From the NCBI GenBank assembly GCA_963573385.1, contig CAUYLG010059013.1, positions 1 through 64,000 of the forward strand: a stretch of DNA of 64,000 nucleotides, in the 5' to 3' direction. The translations under genes and the position numbers were made by a program. The stretch is from Cacajao melanocephalus. Lineage: Eukaryota > Chordata > Mammalia > Primates > Pitheciidae. This document shows, piece by piece, positions 11,745 through 22,959 of this stretch; position 1 is the stretch's first letter; the number at the start of each line of letters is the position of its first letter. The notes under the pieces were generated by a model. The model made no database searches. It was given only the letters and a program-made list of their open reading frames with translations, and was not told the DNA's origin.

Positions 11745-11935
11745 CTATGATGATGAGTACTTATGCATCGATGTTGGGATGTGTCTGTATAAGATCACTA
11801 AGGCAGGTCATATTATTACCCCCAGTGTATAGGTAAGGAAGTTGGACTGATAACTTACCCAGTGTCACATAGGTGGTAATGGTCACACTAGAGTTGGAAC
11901 CTGTATGCCTGCCTACTCTCCAAGCTTGGGATGGA
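11745..11935 (-). mobile_element. MIR SINE, antisense
   Basis: Contains the antisense MIR order: 'attattacccccagtgtata', 'ggtaaggaagttggactgat', 'aacttacccagtgtcacata', and 'gagttggaacctgtatgcct'. These correspond to the MIR core ('cccattttacagatgaggaa', 'acttgcccaaggtcacacag'). The copy is diverged but clear. Confidence 0.8.
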
Positions 11936-12759
11936 CTTGAACACAGGAGTAAGTATCTCAAGTGCTTTGTAAAGTTCAGGTTGATAACAAAAATAAGTGG
12001 AATGCAGGGGGTTGGACAACAGGGGGCACAGAAAATATGGGATGAGCCTAAAGGAATTCAAGTCTATTATTTTTAATCCACTGTTGTCAAATGACAAACT
12101 ATTTCTGGCTGCTCTTCAGCTTATGATCCCTGTATTCAAATCCTGAAAAACTTATATTTCATATATTACCAACTATTATGGGGAAAATTATCACATGGGA
12201 ATAACATTTCAGTGCCCTAAGGATTTTTTAACCCTAGATAAATCTTATAAATTTGCAAACTATAATTTTTAAAAAGAATTCAGTCTTTTTCTTCTCCAGA
12301 ATATATGTTTCCAATCTTCCATTCCAGACCTGTACTAACTGAATTCTAGTTATCTGTGCTTCACTTTTTATAGTTCAATATTCTCTACCAGCAAGTGCAA
12401 ATAATTTTTCCAACAATATATTCTTCTCTTCCACTTCAGAAATACGATTCTTTCCCTGTTGGACTTGGGGCTGGGGAGGGGAGTCTTCATCTCCTGCAGC
12501 TCTGCTTTTAGAAAAAAAAATGTCATTCTACACACAGGTCAGAGGCAGGTAGGAAAATGATGGGATGAAACTTCTTCACAGCACGAACTGCTTAGAAATC
12601 AGTGGTGGTAAATCAGCCCATAAAACACAGGAAAACACTCCACACCATCGAATTCTATCTGTAATCCTGTCTGTAAGTTCCAAAGGTACATGGTCCTATC
12701 ACTGAACACAAATCTAACTGCTGATCGCCTTCAAAGTAAAAGCTGGAAAACAAATTCAT
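11936..12759. other. Unassigned sequence
   Basis: AT-rich, with a small G-rich word at 12466-12482. No family or exon recognised. Confidence 0.45.
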
Positions 12760-13689
12760 CTTCTACCAAAATCAAAATTTCTCTTGTCAAGAAAAGAGTG
12801 AGCTGAGGAAAAATTTTTAAAAGATAAATCCATTTCATTTTGGTAAGATAGAAGAGACATACTTGTCTCTACTTTTCTCGCTAAGTGCAACTAAAACCCC
12901 TGGGTATTGTTTGTAAAACAATCATAATAAGACAGTGAGAATTAGACAGCTAGGGTGTCAGGACCCAAGGGATGACATGGTAGTGAGTATCTTCGGTAGT
13001 GAAGATCTTTCTTCTCTTTTTCCTTCGTCCTTTTGTCTCAGATTTGGAACTGAAGAAGCTAAAAACTCAGACACACCAATGCACATGAATTTCAAATATT
13101 CTTAACAGAAGTCTGCTCTGTCTAGTTAAAGGGGCACCCTAACAAGCAGAATACTTTTAAACAATAAACACTCTTTCCTAGCTGAACAGAGTAGATAAAA
13201 CGGTGGACCTGGTCTCGCTCACAAAGGCTGAGTAAGGAGCCCTGAATTCTACCCTTATCGGGCTACAAGAAGGCATATGTTGTAAGGCACCCATCCTGCA
13301 ACTAACATGGTTTCAGAGACAGGATCTTGATTTCCTCTAAACAGTAATGAGCTTCCTCTCCTATCTATACAGTTGCAGACCACGTGGGAGCAGGTACTCA
13401 TACTCATCTAGCCAGCGCGCTATCTGCAGAGGCCTAGAGAGAAGCTAGAACTGCCTTCCTACACAGCAGTGATTAGGAGACAGCCCCCAAGGGCCACCGA
13501 CCCAAAGAGGGAACCTGGGCTTCCACTGCCACCTGCAAATGATGAACTCCAACCCATTTTTGCCAGAGTGGTGTCTCAGAAAGCCGGAACAGACAGTTTA
13601 AATGAGATACACTGTTGCATAATTCTATTTTAAGACTGTGAAATGTCCATGTTTCAACTGAAAAACACTCATCCTATCCTACCAAGAAT
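12760..13689 (+). mobile_element. Probable 5'UTR region of an ancient L1
   Basis: Lies directly upstream of recognisable L1 ORF1 sequence and shares its strand. The text ('gtgtcaggacccaagggatg' at 12957, 'ctagagagaagctagaact' near 13434) has the GC-richer style of old L1 5' leaders. The call rests mainly on position relative to the ORF1 segment that follows, so it is an inference. Confidence 0.3.
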
Positions 13690-14165
13690 CAGAAAGATCT
13701 GAAATTGAAGGAAAAAAGACAATCAGTTGATGACTACGCCAAGAAGACAGAGATATTAGAATTATGTAGCAAAGATTTTAATAATAAAAGATAAAAATGA
13801 ACATCACAAAAATGTTTTAATAAGCAATTACTAACACGCTTGAGACAAATGAAAAAATAAAAAGGCTCAGCAAAGAAACAAACCATCAATAGAAGATAAA
13901 AAGAAGACCCCAGTGAAAATCTTAGCACTAAAAAATTTGATGATAAAAACAATTTTTAAAAAACTTCACTGCTGGATTCAGCGGCAGAATGGAGGAAAGA
14001 GAAAAGAATCAGTGGAACTGAATATAAAATAATAGAAACTGCACAATCTGAAAAACTACCAAGAAAATAGACTGAAAAAATAAACAGAGCCTCAGATACT
14101 AGTCAGACAAAAGATCTAGTATTCATGTCATGGAAGTCCAGGAAGAATAGAAAGAGTGTAAGGAT
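13690..14165 (+). mobile_element. L1M ORF1 fragment
   Basis: Sense match to the ORF1 coiled-coil/RRM part of old L1s: 'gaaaagaatcagtggaactg' (14003), 'aatagactgaaaaaataaac' (14067), 'agcctcagatactagtcaga', and 'catggaagtccaggaagaat' (14130). ORF1 encodes the L1 nucleic-acid chaperone, but here it is riddled with stops. It jumps straight into ORF2 at about 14180, so the ORF1 3' end and the ORF2 endonuclease are missing. Confidence 0.75.
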
Positions 14166-14880
14166 GAAAAAGCACTAAAAAATTGACAGAAAGCTTGTCA
14201 ATTACAGGAGAATTCTACCAAACATCAAAAATATAATTAACACTTATTATATACAATCTCTTCCAGAAAATAGATAAGGAAAAATGATTACTAAATTTAA
14301 TGAATTTTATGAAGCCCCATCATCCTGATATTAAAACAATATAGACAAGGACAAAGGAAAAAAAATATAAACCAATGTTCCTCATGAATATATATGTATA
14401 GGCCTTAAAGATATATAATAACAAACAGAATTCAGCAACATATAAAAATAATTATATACAATGACCGCATGGGGTTTATTCCAGGGATTCCTGGCTGGTT
14501 CAATATTCAAAAATCAATCAATATAATCTTCCACATTAACAGGGTAAAGAAGAAAAGTCACACGATTGGATCAGTCACAATGCAGAGCAACTATCAAACA
14601 AAATGCAACACCCATTCTTAGTAAAACCTCTCAGAAAATAAACAGAGGAGAACTTGCTCAACTCAATAAACATCTATAGCATACAGTTAACACTGCAGAT
14701 GGTGGTGAACAACTGAATATTTCCCCCTTGAGATCAGTCGCAATTCAGGGATACCCACTTTCAACTCTCACTCATCCTAGTTCTGGAAGATCTAGCCAGT
14801 GCAATAAGGCAAGAGAAAGAAGTAAAAGGCACTGAAGAAGATTCTCTGCTTGACCAAAATTTAGTCAGCCTGAAGATACA
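14166..14880 (+). mobile_element. L1M ORF2 reverse-transcriptase fragment
   Basis: Landmarks of the L1 reverse-transcriptase region in order: 'ggagaattctaccaaacatc' (14207), 'gaccgcatggggtttattcc' (14463), 'ctggctggttcaatattc' (14491), 'aaaatgcaacacccattctt' (14600), and 'gcaataaggcaagagaaaga' (14801). Heavily mutated. The start is joined directly to ORF1 sequence by an internal deletion. Confidence 0.8.
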
Positions 14881-15475
14881 AGGCTACTAAAAGACACATT
14901 TGATCATAAGATAATAGAACCTCCCCCTTTCGCTACACCATACCACGTATCAACAGGGCCTGAGTCTAATAAATAGCATTAAGTTACAGTTGAAAAACTT
15001 GCAAGGTACAGATTCTATATAAGGAGGGATTCTTAAGGAAGCCAAAGGACAGAAAGGGGAGGCAAAAATAAAGAACTTGGAGTCCCTGTTACATATACTA
15101 CAACAAATACTAAACTCGGCCCAACTGCTAGTAAGGTTAACCTAAGGCCTCACACAGATGGCCTATTTACCTCACTTCCTATTACTCATGTATCATGTCT
15201 TCCTTTCATCTAAAATTTACAAGTGATGCTAAACGGCAAGAAAAAACACAATCTGAAGGGAGAAAGCAAGCATCACAGTAGACTGATTCAGATATAACAT
15301 AGATTTTGGAATTATCAGATAATTTAAAATAGCTACAATTAATATAAGGAACTCTAATGAAAGAAATACACAACGTACTAGAACAGATGGGTAATGTAAG
15401 CAACCTTCAAAACACCAAAGAATAAGAGAAAATACTGAAGGAAGTCAGAAAACAGAAAAAAAAAAAACAACAAAA
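14881..15475 (+). mobile_element. Second L1M: 5' flank plus ORF1 N-terminal region
   Basis: After the reverse-transcriptase segment the sequence returns to L1 5' material: 'ttacctcacttcctattact' (15168), 'atgctaaacggcaagaaaaa' (15226), 'attcagatataacatagat' (15287), 'ggaattatcagataatttaa' (15308), and 'gaacagatgggtaatgtaag' (15381). This order lies upstream of the ORF1 segment at 13.9 kb, so it must be a separate copy or a rearranged one. No open frame persists. Confidence 0.65.
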
Positions 15476-15499
15476 TATGACAAGTATATGTTAAAAATT

Positions 15500-16230
15500 A
15501 CAAAATGCAAATTAAAAAATCAAGGAAGATCTAAATAAAAAGATAGTTCATGTTTATGGATTAGAAGATTAAACATAGTAAAGATGTATTTCTAAACTAA
15601 CGTATAAATTTAAGACAAATTGTATAAAAATTTTTCAAAATATTTTGTATATAGAGCCACAGTAATTCTAAAACCTAGAGGTAAAAGCAAAGTACCTAAA
15701 ACAATGTTGAAAAAGAAGAGTGTGGAAGGAATCATTCTGCCAGATACTACAGCCTATTATATAGTTACAGTAACCAACACTGTGTGGTATTGTGAGACGG
15801 ATACACACATAGATCAATGGAACATAATAGAGAATCTAGAAATTGCTCACACACAAAAATAGCTAAGCGATTTTTTTTAATAAAGGTGCAAAGACAACTC
15901 ATTGAAAAAAAAAGTCTTAATAACCATCTGAAATAATCAGATATTCATAAGCAAAAATGTGAACCTTGACTTACAACTGAGATCTTATACAAAAATTAAC
16001 CCAAAAAGGATCATGGATTTAAATGTAAAACTATAAAAGAAAAACTGAATTGTAGGACACTCCACTGGTGTCAAAGAATTGCTGAAAAACACAAGGAAAT
16101 CATACCTAGATTATGCAGAGAGCATAATGATTTTTTATGTTGTAAAAAATCGAATTAGAAAAAGAAGAAACATTGAAAGACATTCAATACTGATGAGAAA
16201 GAAGATCTAAAATCACTGAAAGACAGATGG
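15500..16230 (+). mobile_element. L1M ORF2 post-RT fragment (copy A)
   Basis: Matches the ORF2 region after the reverse transcriptase: 'gttcatgtttatggattaga', 'cagatactacagcctattat' (15739), 'actgtgtggtattgtgagac' (15780), 'tagatcaatggaacataata' (15811) and 'caaaaattaacccaaaaagg' (15990). An 80-codon frame at 15620-15862 is a surviving scrap of ORF2. Confidence 0.75.
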
Positions 16231-16239
16231 TTTTCATGA

Positions 16240-17015
16240 CTTGAACATCTCAACATGCTACAGATATAAATTCTCTGCAAATTGATAGACAGGTTTAATA
16301 AAAATTCTAGCAAAATTCCAGCAAGATTTATGTAGAAACAGAGAAGATTAAGCTAAAGTGCATATGGAGATACAAAGAACAGGAATAGCAAAATCAATTT
16401 TTAAAAAGTAAAGTTGGAGAAATTAATTTATCTAATTCAAGAATTATTAATAACTATGGTTAAGAAAAAAAAAAAACCCTTGTGGTACTGGTGGAGAAAA
16501 ACACACAGATAAATAAAACAGAATGGAATGCAAAAATATCTCCATCCACACATATATGCCCAACTCATTTTTGACAAAGGCATAAAAGAGATTTCATGGA
16601 GGAAACACAGTCTTTTTAACAAATTGTGCTGGAAAAATTGGACATTTATTTTTTAAAAGAGTAACCTTGACCTATATCAAAAAGTAATTCAAAATGTATC
16701 ACAGAATTAATAAAACTATAACACCTTTAGGAAAACTACAGGAGAAAATATTTGGAATTTAGGCCTACGGAAAAAAAAGGTCTTCTACTGTCTCTAAAAG
16801 CATGACCCATAAAAAGATCAGCTGACCATGTTAGACTTCATCAAAACTAAAATAATTGCTGTGTGAAAAACTTTGTTAAGAGGATGTAAAGACTAGGGTG
16901 TGAAAAAATTTAAGAGGATGTCAAGCTACAGACTGGGAAAAAGTAGTTGCAAACCACATATCCAACAAAAAACTAGTACCTAGAACAGATAAAGTGTTCT
17001 CAGGACTCAACGGAA
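16240..17015 (+). mobile_element. L1M ORF2 post-RT fragment (copy B, overlapping copy A)
   Basis: Covers the same ORF2 interval again: 'cttgtggtactggtggagaa' (16480), 'caactcatttttgacaaagg' (16561), 'attgtgctggaaaaattgga' (16623), and 'gaaaactacaggagaaaata' (16731), continuing through 'gtagttgcaaaccacatatc'. Because copy A already contains this interval, two insertions or a duplication are required. Confidence 0.75.
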
Positions 17016-17039
17016 GGACTAAAAGGCTTCAACCAAGGT

Positions 17040-17405
17040 GTTGTCCAGACAGTGCTCCTTCTGGATGTACTAGGGGAAAATCTGTTTCCTTTTGCATTTT
17101 CTGGTTCTAGAGGCCACCTACAGTCCTTGAGTCAGAGTCTCCTTCTTCCATTTGGGTTGAGCTAATCTAACACAGAATCATTCTGGCCTCTGCTTTCTTC
17201 TTCACATTTCTTTTTCTGACTCTCCTTTTACTCTCTTAAAGACCCCTGTGATACATTAGGTCAACAAGAACTTCAGGGTAATGTTCCCATCTCAAGATTC
17301 TTAACCAAATCACACCTTCAAAGTCTTTTTTTCCATATAACACAAGACACTGACAGGTGAATGATGATTAGATCATGAACATCTTCAGGTAGGCTATTAT
17401 TCTGC
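17040..17405 (-). mobile_element. MLT1-like MaLR LTR, antisense, inside an L1M
   Basis: The order 'ttggttctagaggcca' style, 'gacccctgtgatacattag', 'atgttcccatctcaagattc', and 'aggtaggctattattctgcc' at the right edge matches the antisense strand of old MaLR LTRs of the 'gtaggcagaataatggcccc' type. L1M ORF2 precedes it and L1M 3'UTR follows it, so it is an insertion into the L1. Confidence 0.5.
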
Positions 17406-17855
17406 CCACCATGCTATGGAACACTACTCAGCAATAAAAAGTAACCATCTATTGATATTCACAATAACCTAAATCAATCTCCAGATAAAGATATTGATTT
17501 AAAAAAAAAACAGTCCCAAAAGGTGGCAGTCTGTGTGATTCCCTTTGTATCATATTCTTTAATTAACAAAATTATAAAAACAGGACAGATTATGGTTTCC
17601 AGGAGTTAGGGAGGGAATGAAAGCCTGAGGGAAATGTGTGTGGTCATAAAAAGGGCATCATGATGGATCCTGCAGTGAACAGAAATGTTACCTATCTTGA
17701 CTTTACCAACGTCAGTATCCTACTTGCGATACTGTAGTATAGTTTCACAAGATGTCACCGCTGAGAGAAAGTGGGTAAAGGCTACAGAGGAATCCTGTAT
17801 TATTTTACTCTGCATATAAAGCTATCGTTCTCCTAAAATAAAATGTTTAATTTTT
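17406..17855 (+). mobile_element. L1M 3'UTR and 3' end
   Basis: 'atgctatggaacactactca' and 'gcaataaaaag' (17432), then 'ctgtgtgattccctttgta', 'atggtttccaggagttaggg' (17592), 'ttatcttgactttacc' and a terminal 'ctcctaaaataaaatg' (17831). These are the classic 3'UTR landmarks of medium-age and old L1s, completing the element interrupted by the MLT1-like LTR. Confidence 0.75.
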
Positions 17856-18529
17856 AAAAACTCATCTCAGCTATCTTGGGAAAAATCAGCAAATTTGAAA
17901 ATGCGATGTTTTGCAGGATTTCTTCATCAGTACTTGAGCACCCAGTAAAATCCCTGCTGATCTCCTCCCTCCAAGAACTCACCGTCAATTCAGCAGCTTG
18001 ACAAATCCCCTCTTCTCTGAAGTGCCTGTTCCTTTCCAAGTATCCACCCCATCCCCACGCTACTAAAGACTACACTTATAGATTCAGAAGAGTGGGCTCT
18101 AAGTGGTCAGGCTGGAAAACTCAGGTCCCTCATCTGCACTCTGCCACTAACAAGTTGTGTGAGGTACTTACTAATGGTGAAGCGCACAGGTAACGCACAA
18201 AGTGCATCCTCGTGAGTGAGTAGGAAAAGGGCAAGGGTTAGCAGTGAAATTATTTTGTATTTTCACTGGGACTTACAAAGTTGATAGATTTCTTCTATTT
18301 TTTATTTGAAATTTCATACTAAAGTTGTTGTGAGTGCGCTAGAGAAGAACAAATGTGTTTTGACAGCATTTCCAAAATTGTGTGGCAATGGAACCCAGGC
18401 AGCCCACCTTCACGCTTTTTTCATGGAAACATCTTGTTAACTATTGCCTATGGGATACATTTTGACAAACGCTGAACTAGATGAAATAAAGATATGTTAA
18501 TATCGTTTTATAGTATACATGTATTTTTT
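17856..18529. other. Unassigned sequence
   Basis: No repeat family or exon recognised. A 61-codon minus frame at 17854-18039 has no identifiable domain. Confidence 0.45.
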
Positions 18530-18690
18530 TAATTCTTAAAGTAACACTTGGTTGTAAAATATTTAAACATTACGCAAGCACCATAAGATTCAAAATGAAA
18601 ACACCCATTTGCTACTCTCACTCCCCAGAGGAAAATGATTTTAGTAGTTTGGTGTAAACAGGTTCATATATTTTCCCTCTTGTATTTGAA
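18530..18690. mobile_element. Possible L1M 3'UTR fragment
   Basis: The succession 'agtaacacttggttgtaaaa', 'ttcaaaatgaaaacaccca', 'ctcactccccagaggaaaat' and 'tagtagtttggtgtaaacag' resembles a 3'UTR segment of old L1s. Orientation is not certain. Confidence 0.4.
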
Positions 18691-18834
18691 AATGTATCAC
18701 TTTTATAATGAGAACAAAAAACAAATGTGGAAAGAAAGAAGGCCAATTCTTCCTCTTCCCAAAAGAAACATTGAAATGTTGGTTGTATCACACCTGGACA
18801 CCTTCAGGAAGGAGGAGTAAGGGGTAGTTATTGA

Positions 18835-18960
18835 GTTTCTAACATTGTCTCAGTTTACTCTTGTAAGAAAGCTATTACACTCATTTTACACAGATTAAAT
18901 CTGAAAATCAGAGATTAATCTACTTGCCCAAGATCACACAGCAGTAATAAATGACTGCTT
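18835..18960 (-). mobile_element. MIR SINE, antisense
   Basis: 'ctattacactcattttacac' followed by 'agattaatctacttgcccaa' and 'gatcacacagcagtaataaa' is the antisense MIR core in order. Confidence 0.75.
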
Positions 18961-18989
18961 AGTATATGTTGCAGCATCCCATAAGTTCT

Positions 18990-19643
18990 AGAATATTGTG
19001 TTTCTGTATTTTTAAATTTCAAAGGATTTTCTAATTTCCTCATGGTTTCTTATGTGACCCATTATTATTTTGGTGTGCACTGTTTAACTTTCACATATTT
19101 GTGAATTCTCCAAATTTCTGTCTGTTGTTGAGTTCCCATTTTATTCCATTTTGAATAGGAAAGACACTTAGGAGAAAAAATAAAACAAAAATAAATTCAT
19201 ACTGAGGGGGGAATTGTATTTACCTTTTTAGTTACCTTTACTAGTTACTTCTTAATGAAGATTTGAGTTACTGTTTGGTGTTTTTTCATGTAAATTCAAT
19301 AGTCTCTCTTTTGTGTTTCTTTTAGGCAAGTCTGCAAGTGATACATTTTCTGCTTTTTTTTTTTGTTTCTTGTTTTTTTTTTTTGTTTGAGATGTCTAAC
19401 TTCTCCTTCATTTTTGAAGGATCATTTTGTTGGATATAGAATTCATATGTGACAGTCTTTTTTTTCTAACACTTTGAGTCTATTTTTCTACATTCTGACA
19501 CCTATGTGTTTTGAGGAGAAATCCACTGTTAAGCTAATTGAGGATCCCTTGGACATGATGAACTGCTTCTCTATGTTAATTTCAAGTTTTTTCTCTTTGG
19601 CTATTGTCAGATTGATTAATTGTGCCCTGTATGAATCTCTGAG

Positions 19644-19685
<42 letters not shown>

Positions 19686-21170
19686 GCCTAGCAGAGTAAA
19701 TAGAGAGTCATAGGTCTCTGAGACTGTTGATCTTTCTTCATTTTAAAATTTATGTTGCTCAGACTGGATAATCTCAATCAGCCTAACTTTATGTTAACTG
19801 ATGCTCTCTTCTTTCACTTTAAATGTGCCGTTAAATGCCTCTAGTGAATTTTTCATTTCAAATATGGTAGGATTTAACTCTAGAATTTTGTCTTCATTCA
19901 TTTTTATATGCTCTACTTTTTTTTACAATCTCCATTTGATGAGACATCTTTCTTATTTCTTTTTAGTTCTTTATTCATGGCTTTTTTTCGGTCATAGAAT
20001 ATTCTTAAGGTAGCTGATTTAAAGTCCTTGTCTAGCAAGTCCAATGACTGAACTTCCTCAGGGATCGTTTCTATTGACTGCTTTTTCCCTGAATACGGTT
20101 CATTCCTTATTTTTCCTTGGTTTGTCTCACAATGTTTTGTTAGAAACAGAACATTTTCAAGTAACGCCATGTGGCAAATCTTGTGGTATCAAACTGCTTT
20201 TTCTCCCGGCGTTTATTGTTCCTGTTTCTTGTTACTGTATTTGTTTCAGTTTGTTTGTTAATAGCTTTTCTGAACTAATTGTTATGTGTCGCTATTGACA
20301 TCTCAGGTAAGTTAGTGTTTGGGCAGAAATTTTCTTAAATGCCTACAAGTAATAAATCTCTCAGCCTTTGCCAAGTTGCTCTGTGTGTCCTTTTCGGGGA
20401 CACACCTTCAATTCTCAATAAGTATGTTACAATTCTGTGTCAGCATTCACTCAGTCTTCCAAGGTCAGTCACACATAAGAGCACAGGGCCTTCTTTGGTA
20501 TTTTCTGGGTGTGCATATAAGACTGGGCATGCCCAAAGCCCTGCACATATGCCATACATGTGAACTTCTAGATTCCCAGAAATATGTTCCACACATCTCA
20601 CTCCTTAGCTTTTTCTTTGAATTTTTTGGTGAGCTTTCTCTGCCCCACCTTGTGTTGCCATCTCAGACAGATGTTGTGGCAAATAACTGTTTTCAACAAG
20701 TACTCCTGAAGAAAAGACTATTTGTACTGGGAGAGCTCCAATTTAGGTCAAATAAAGACATGCCCTTTGAATGGTGGCTTCCTTGGAACTACCAGACTGT
20801 CTTGAGTGATGACAATTCTCTAAGAATGTTGCTTTAGAAGAACTACAAACCCATTCCGCCTCCTCCAGGGGCTAGTAGGCTTCTGATTTTTAGCATGATT
20901 TGTGGGCTGCTGGTTTTTCAAGAATACCTCAGAGCTGGGGAGGGGGTTATGAAAGTGAGCCAAGTTCAGACCCCACACATTCACTGTTCTTCCCAAGATT
21001 GAGCCATTTTATTGGAATAAATGGTACTTAGATTATTGCAAGCCTTTGGTTAATTTCCAAGTTTTTTAAAGGATAATTTGACAATTGCTGTTATTTGTCA
21101 TTGCTTTTTTGAAGGAGTATCTTAATTATGGGGGTCTTGACTCCACTATTCTTCTTACCAACTGTTAGAG
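18990..21170 (-). mobile_element. Long ancient L1 (L1M/HAL1 clade), antisense
   Basis: A T-rich antisense L1 in at least two blocks. At 18995-19155 it shows the antisense ORF2 5' text ('cacatatttgtgaattctcc'). From 19320 onward it shows antisense ORF1 and 5' sequence: 'aagtctgcaagtgatacatt', 'atttttgaaggatcattttg', 'ctagtgaatttttcatttca', 'tttaaagtccttgtctagca' and 'tttttagcatgatttgtggg' near 20887. The plus-strand frames of 84 and 172 codons at 20044-20837 are antisense frames of this element and not genes. Confidence 0.7.
19646..19682. repeat. CA microsatellite inside the antisense L1
   Basis: About 18 perfect CA units, embedded in the ancient L1. It is long enough to be length-polymorphic. 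Confidence 0.97.
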
Positions 21171-21820
21171 TTCTTAGTATTTCATAAAGCTTGTTAATGG
21201 CAAGTCTCTGGGATGTGTTGAAATGTCTCCCAAAAAGTGACAAAATGTCGTCTTATCTTTTCTTTGAGAAATAAATTTTGCCTTTTCTTGTTATTTCTCT
21301 ACACTATGAAGGTGTATTTATCTTCATCACACCAAAGCTCATGGTCAAGAAATTTATGAATTGATTGAGAAAGGGACACATAAGCATCCAAATCAGCTTT
21401 TTAAAAGCCCCCAAAGGTGGTTAGCAATCCAAGTTATTTCAGAAACAGTCATTTCAAAAGGAATCATTTAACATTTCTCATTATTGTTATGGTCACTCCC
21501 CACAAGACATCCTTCCAGCTTTAGCAGAATGTCACTCATTTATCAAGTCTATAGGAAAGATACACTAGCAGCTTTCCACAGCATCATCTCAAATGCCATT
21601 GTGAAATATCATCCTGTCACCTAGGCTTTTCCATTTATTGAGAATGTATGACTTGATTTGCTCTTCTCAGCTAGCATGAAAGATTCTTTGGTAAAATTTT
21701 CATTTGATAAATATAATAAATGTCAACCTGTGAGACTAACTGACAAGCACTGCAGAGACAAATTGAATCTTTAGGGCAGGGTTGCACTATACTCTCTCAT
21801 TGCTTCTTATAAGAAATCCA
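21171..21820. other. Unassigned sequence
   Basis: No family recognised. A frame without a start codon at about 21316-21473 stays open for roughly 50 codons on the plus strand, but its product was not recognised. Confidence 0.4.
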
Positions 21821-22107
21821 GCCAGGTATGGTAGCTCACACCTGTTGTCCCAGTGCTTAGAGAGGCTGAGGCAGGAGGATTTCTTGAGGCCAGGAGTTCT
21901 AGATCAGCCTACGCAACACAACGAGACGTCATCTCTACAAAAAATTTAAAAATTATCCAGGTGTGGTGGCACATGCCTGTAGTCTCAGCTACTTGGGACG
22001 CTAAAGTATCACTTGAGCCCAGAACATCAAGGCTGCAGTGAGCTATGATTGTGTCACTGCACTCAGCCTGGGTGACAGAGTGAGACACTGACTGTAAAAT
22101 AAATAAA
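21821..22107 (+). mobile_element. AluJ-like element, sense
   Basis: 'gccaggtatggtagctcaca', 'agaggctgaggcaggaggat', 'gaggccaggagttctagatc', then the right arm 'gtggtggcacatgcctgtag' and 'gcctgggtgacagagtgaga', ending in an AAAT-type tail. Divergence fits an old Alu subfamily. The right arm has a short deletion before 'tatcacttgagccc'. Confidence 0.93.
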
Positions 22108-22121
22108 TCCCAATAATCGTT

Positions 22122-22412
22122 CACCAGGTGTACCAGCTCATGCTTGTAATCTTAGCACTTTGGGAGGCTGAGGCAGGCAGATTGCTTGAGCCCAGGAGTT
22201 TGAGACCAACCTGGGCAACATGGCAAAACCTCATCTCTACAAAAACTACAAAAATTAGCCAGATGTGGTAGTTCATGCCTGTAGTTCCAGCTACTGGGAA
22301 GGCTGAGGTAGGAGGATCATTTGAGGAGCCATGATCACACCACTCCACTCCAGTCTGGGGAACAGACAAGACGCTGTCTCAAAACAAAACAAATCAAACA
22401 AACAAAACAATC
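22122..22412 (+). mobile_element. Alu (J/S-like), sense, directly after the previous Alu
   Basis: 'ttgtaatcttagcactttgg', 'cccaggagtttgagaccaac', 'ctgggcaacatggcaaaacc', right-arm 'agttccagctactgggaagg' and 'tctggggaacagacaaga', with a CAAA-rich tail to about 22412. The right arm lacks part of the segment between 'ggatcatttgag' and 'gccatgatcacac'. Same orientation as its neighbour, with about 15 bp between them. Confidence 0.93.
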
Positions 22413-22550
22413 CTCAGTAACCCTCCTCTGTGAACATGAAGGGATAACCTGAAGTGATAAAGCACACTGGGGTGCAGGGGAGACTGACTTGCCCAAAACA
22501 CTGCCATTTGAATTTGACCAAGGGGAAAAGTCATATACAGTAGACCCATT

Positions 22551-22959
22551 TGACGTCTCCATGGTTTGGCTCTGCGTCCCCACCCAAATCTCGTCTTGGA
22601 TTGTGCTCTCATAATTCCCACTTGTTGTGGGAGGGACCTGGTGGGAGAAAATTGAATCATGGGGGTGGTTTTCCCCATATTGTTCTCAAGGTAGTGAATA
22701 AGTCTCACAAGATCTGATGGTTTTATTAGGGATTTCTCCTTTTGTGCCTTCCTCATCATTTCTTTGCCTGCTGCCATCCATGTAAGATGGGACTGGCACC
22801 TCCTTGCCTTCTAAGATAATAGTGAGGCTTCCCCAGCCACGTGGAACTGTAAGTCCAATTAAACCTCTTTCTTTTAAAAGAGGTTTGAGTCCAATTTAAC
22901 TTCTTATTCACCCAGTTGCAGCTATGACTTTATCAGCAGCATGAAAAAGGACTAAAACA
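22551..22959 (+). mobile_element. MaLR LTR (MST/THE1-type)
   Basis: Near full-length LTR: 'tgacgtctccatggtttggc' at the 5' end, 'gtccccacccaaatctcgtc', 'tgggagggacctggtgggag', 'attgaatcatgggggtggtt', 'gtgaataagtctcacaagat', and the terminal 'tttatcagcagcatgaaaaa' before 'ggactaaaacag'. The AATTAAACC word near 22857 is the polyadenylation-signal region. Around 22850-22905 there is a small inverted/tandem duplication absent from ordinary copies. This is an old non-autonomous endogenous retroviral relic. Confidence 0.9.

Noticed and set aside
20319..20837. 172-codon plus frame
   Set aside because: It lies inside an ancient L1 in antisense orientation. Phe/Leu-rich, T-driven composition explains its openness.
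22394..22777. 127-codon minus frame
   Set aside because: It is antisense to the MaLR LTR and carries no independent signal.
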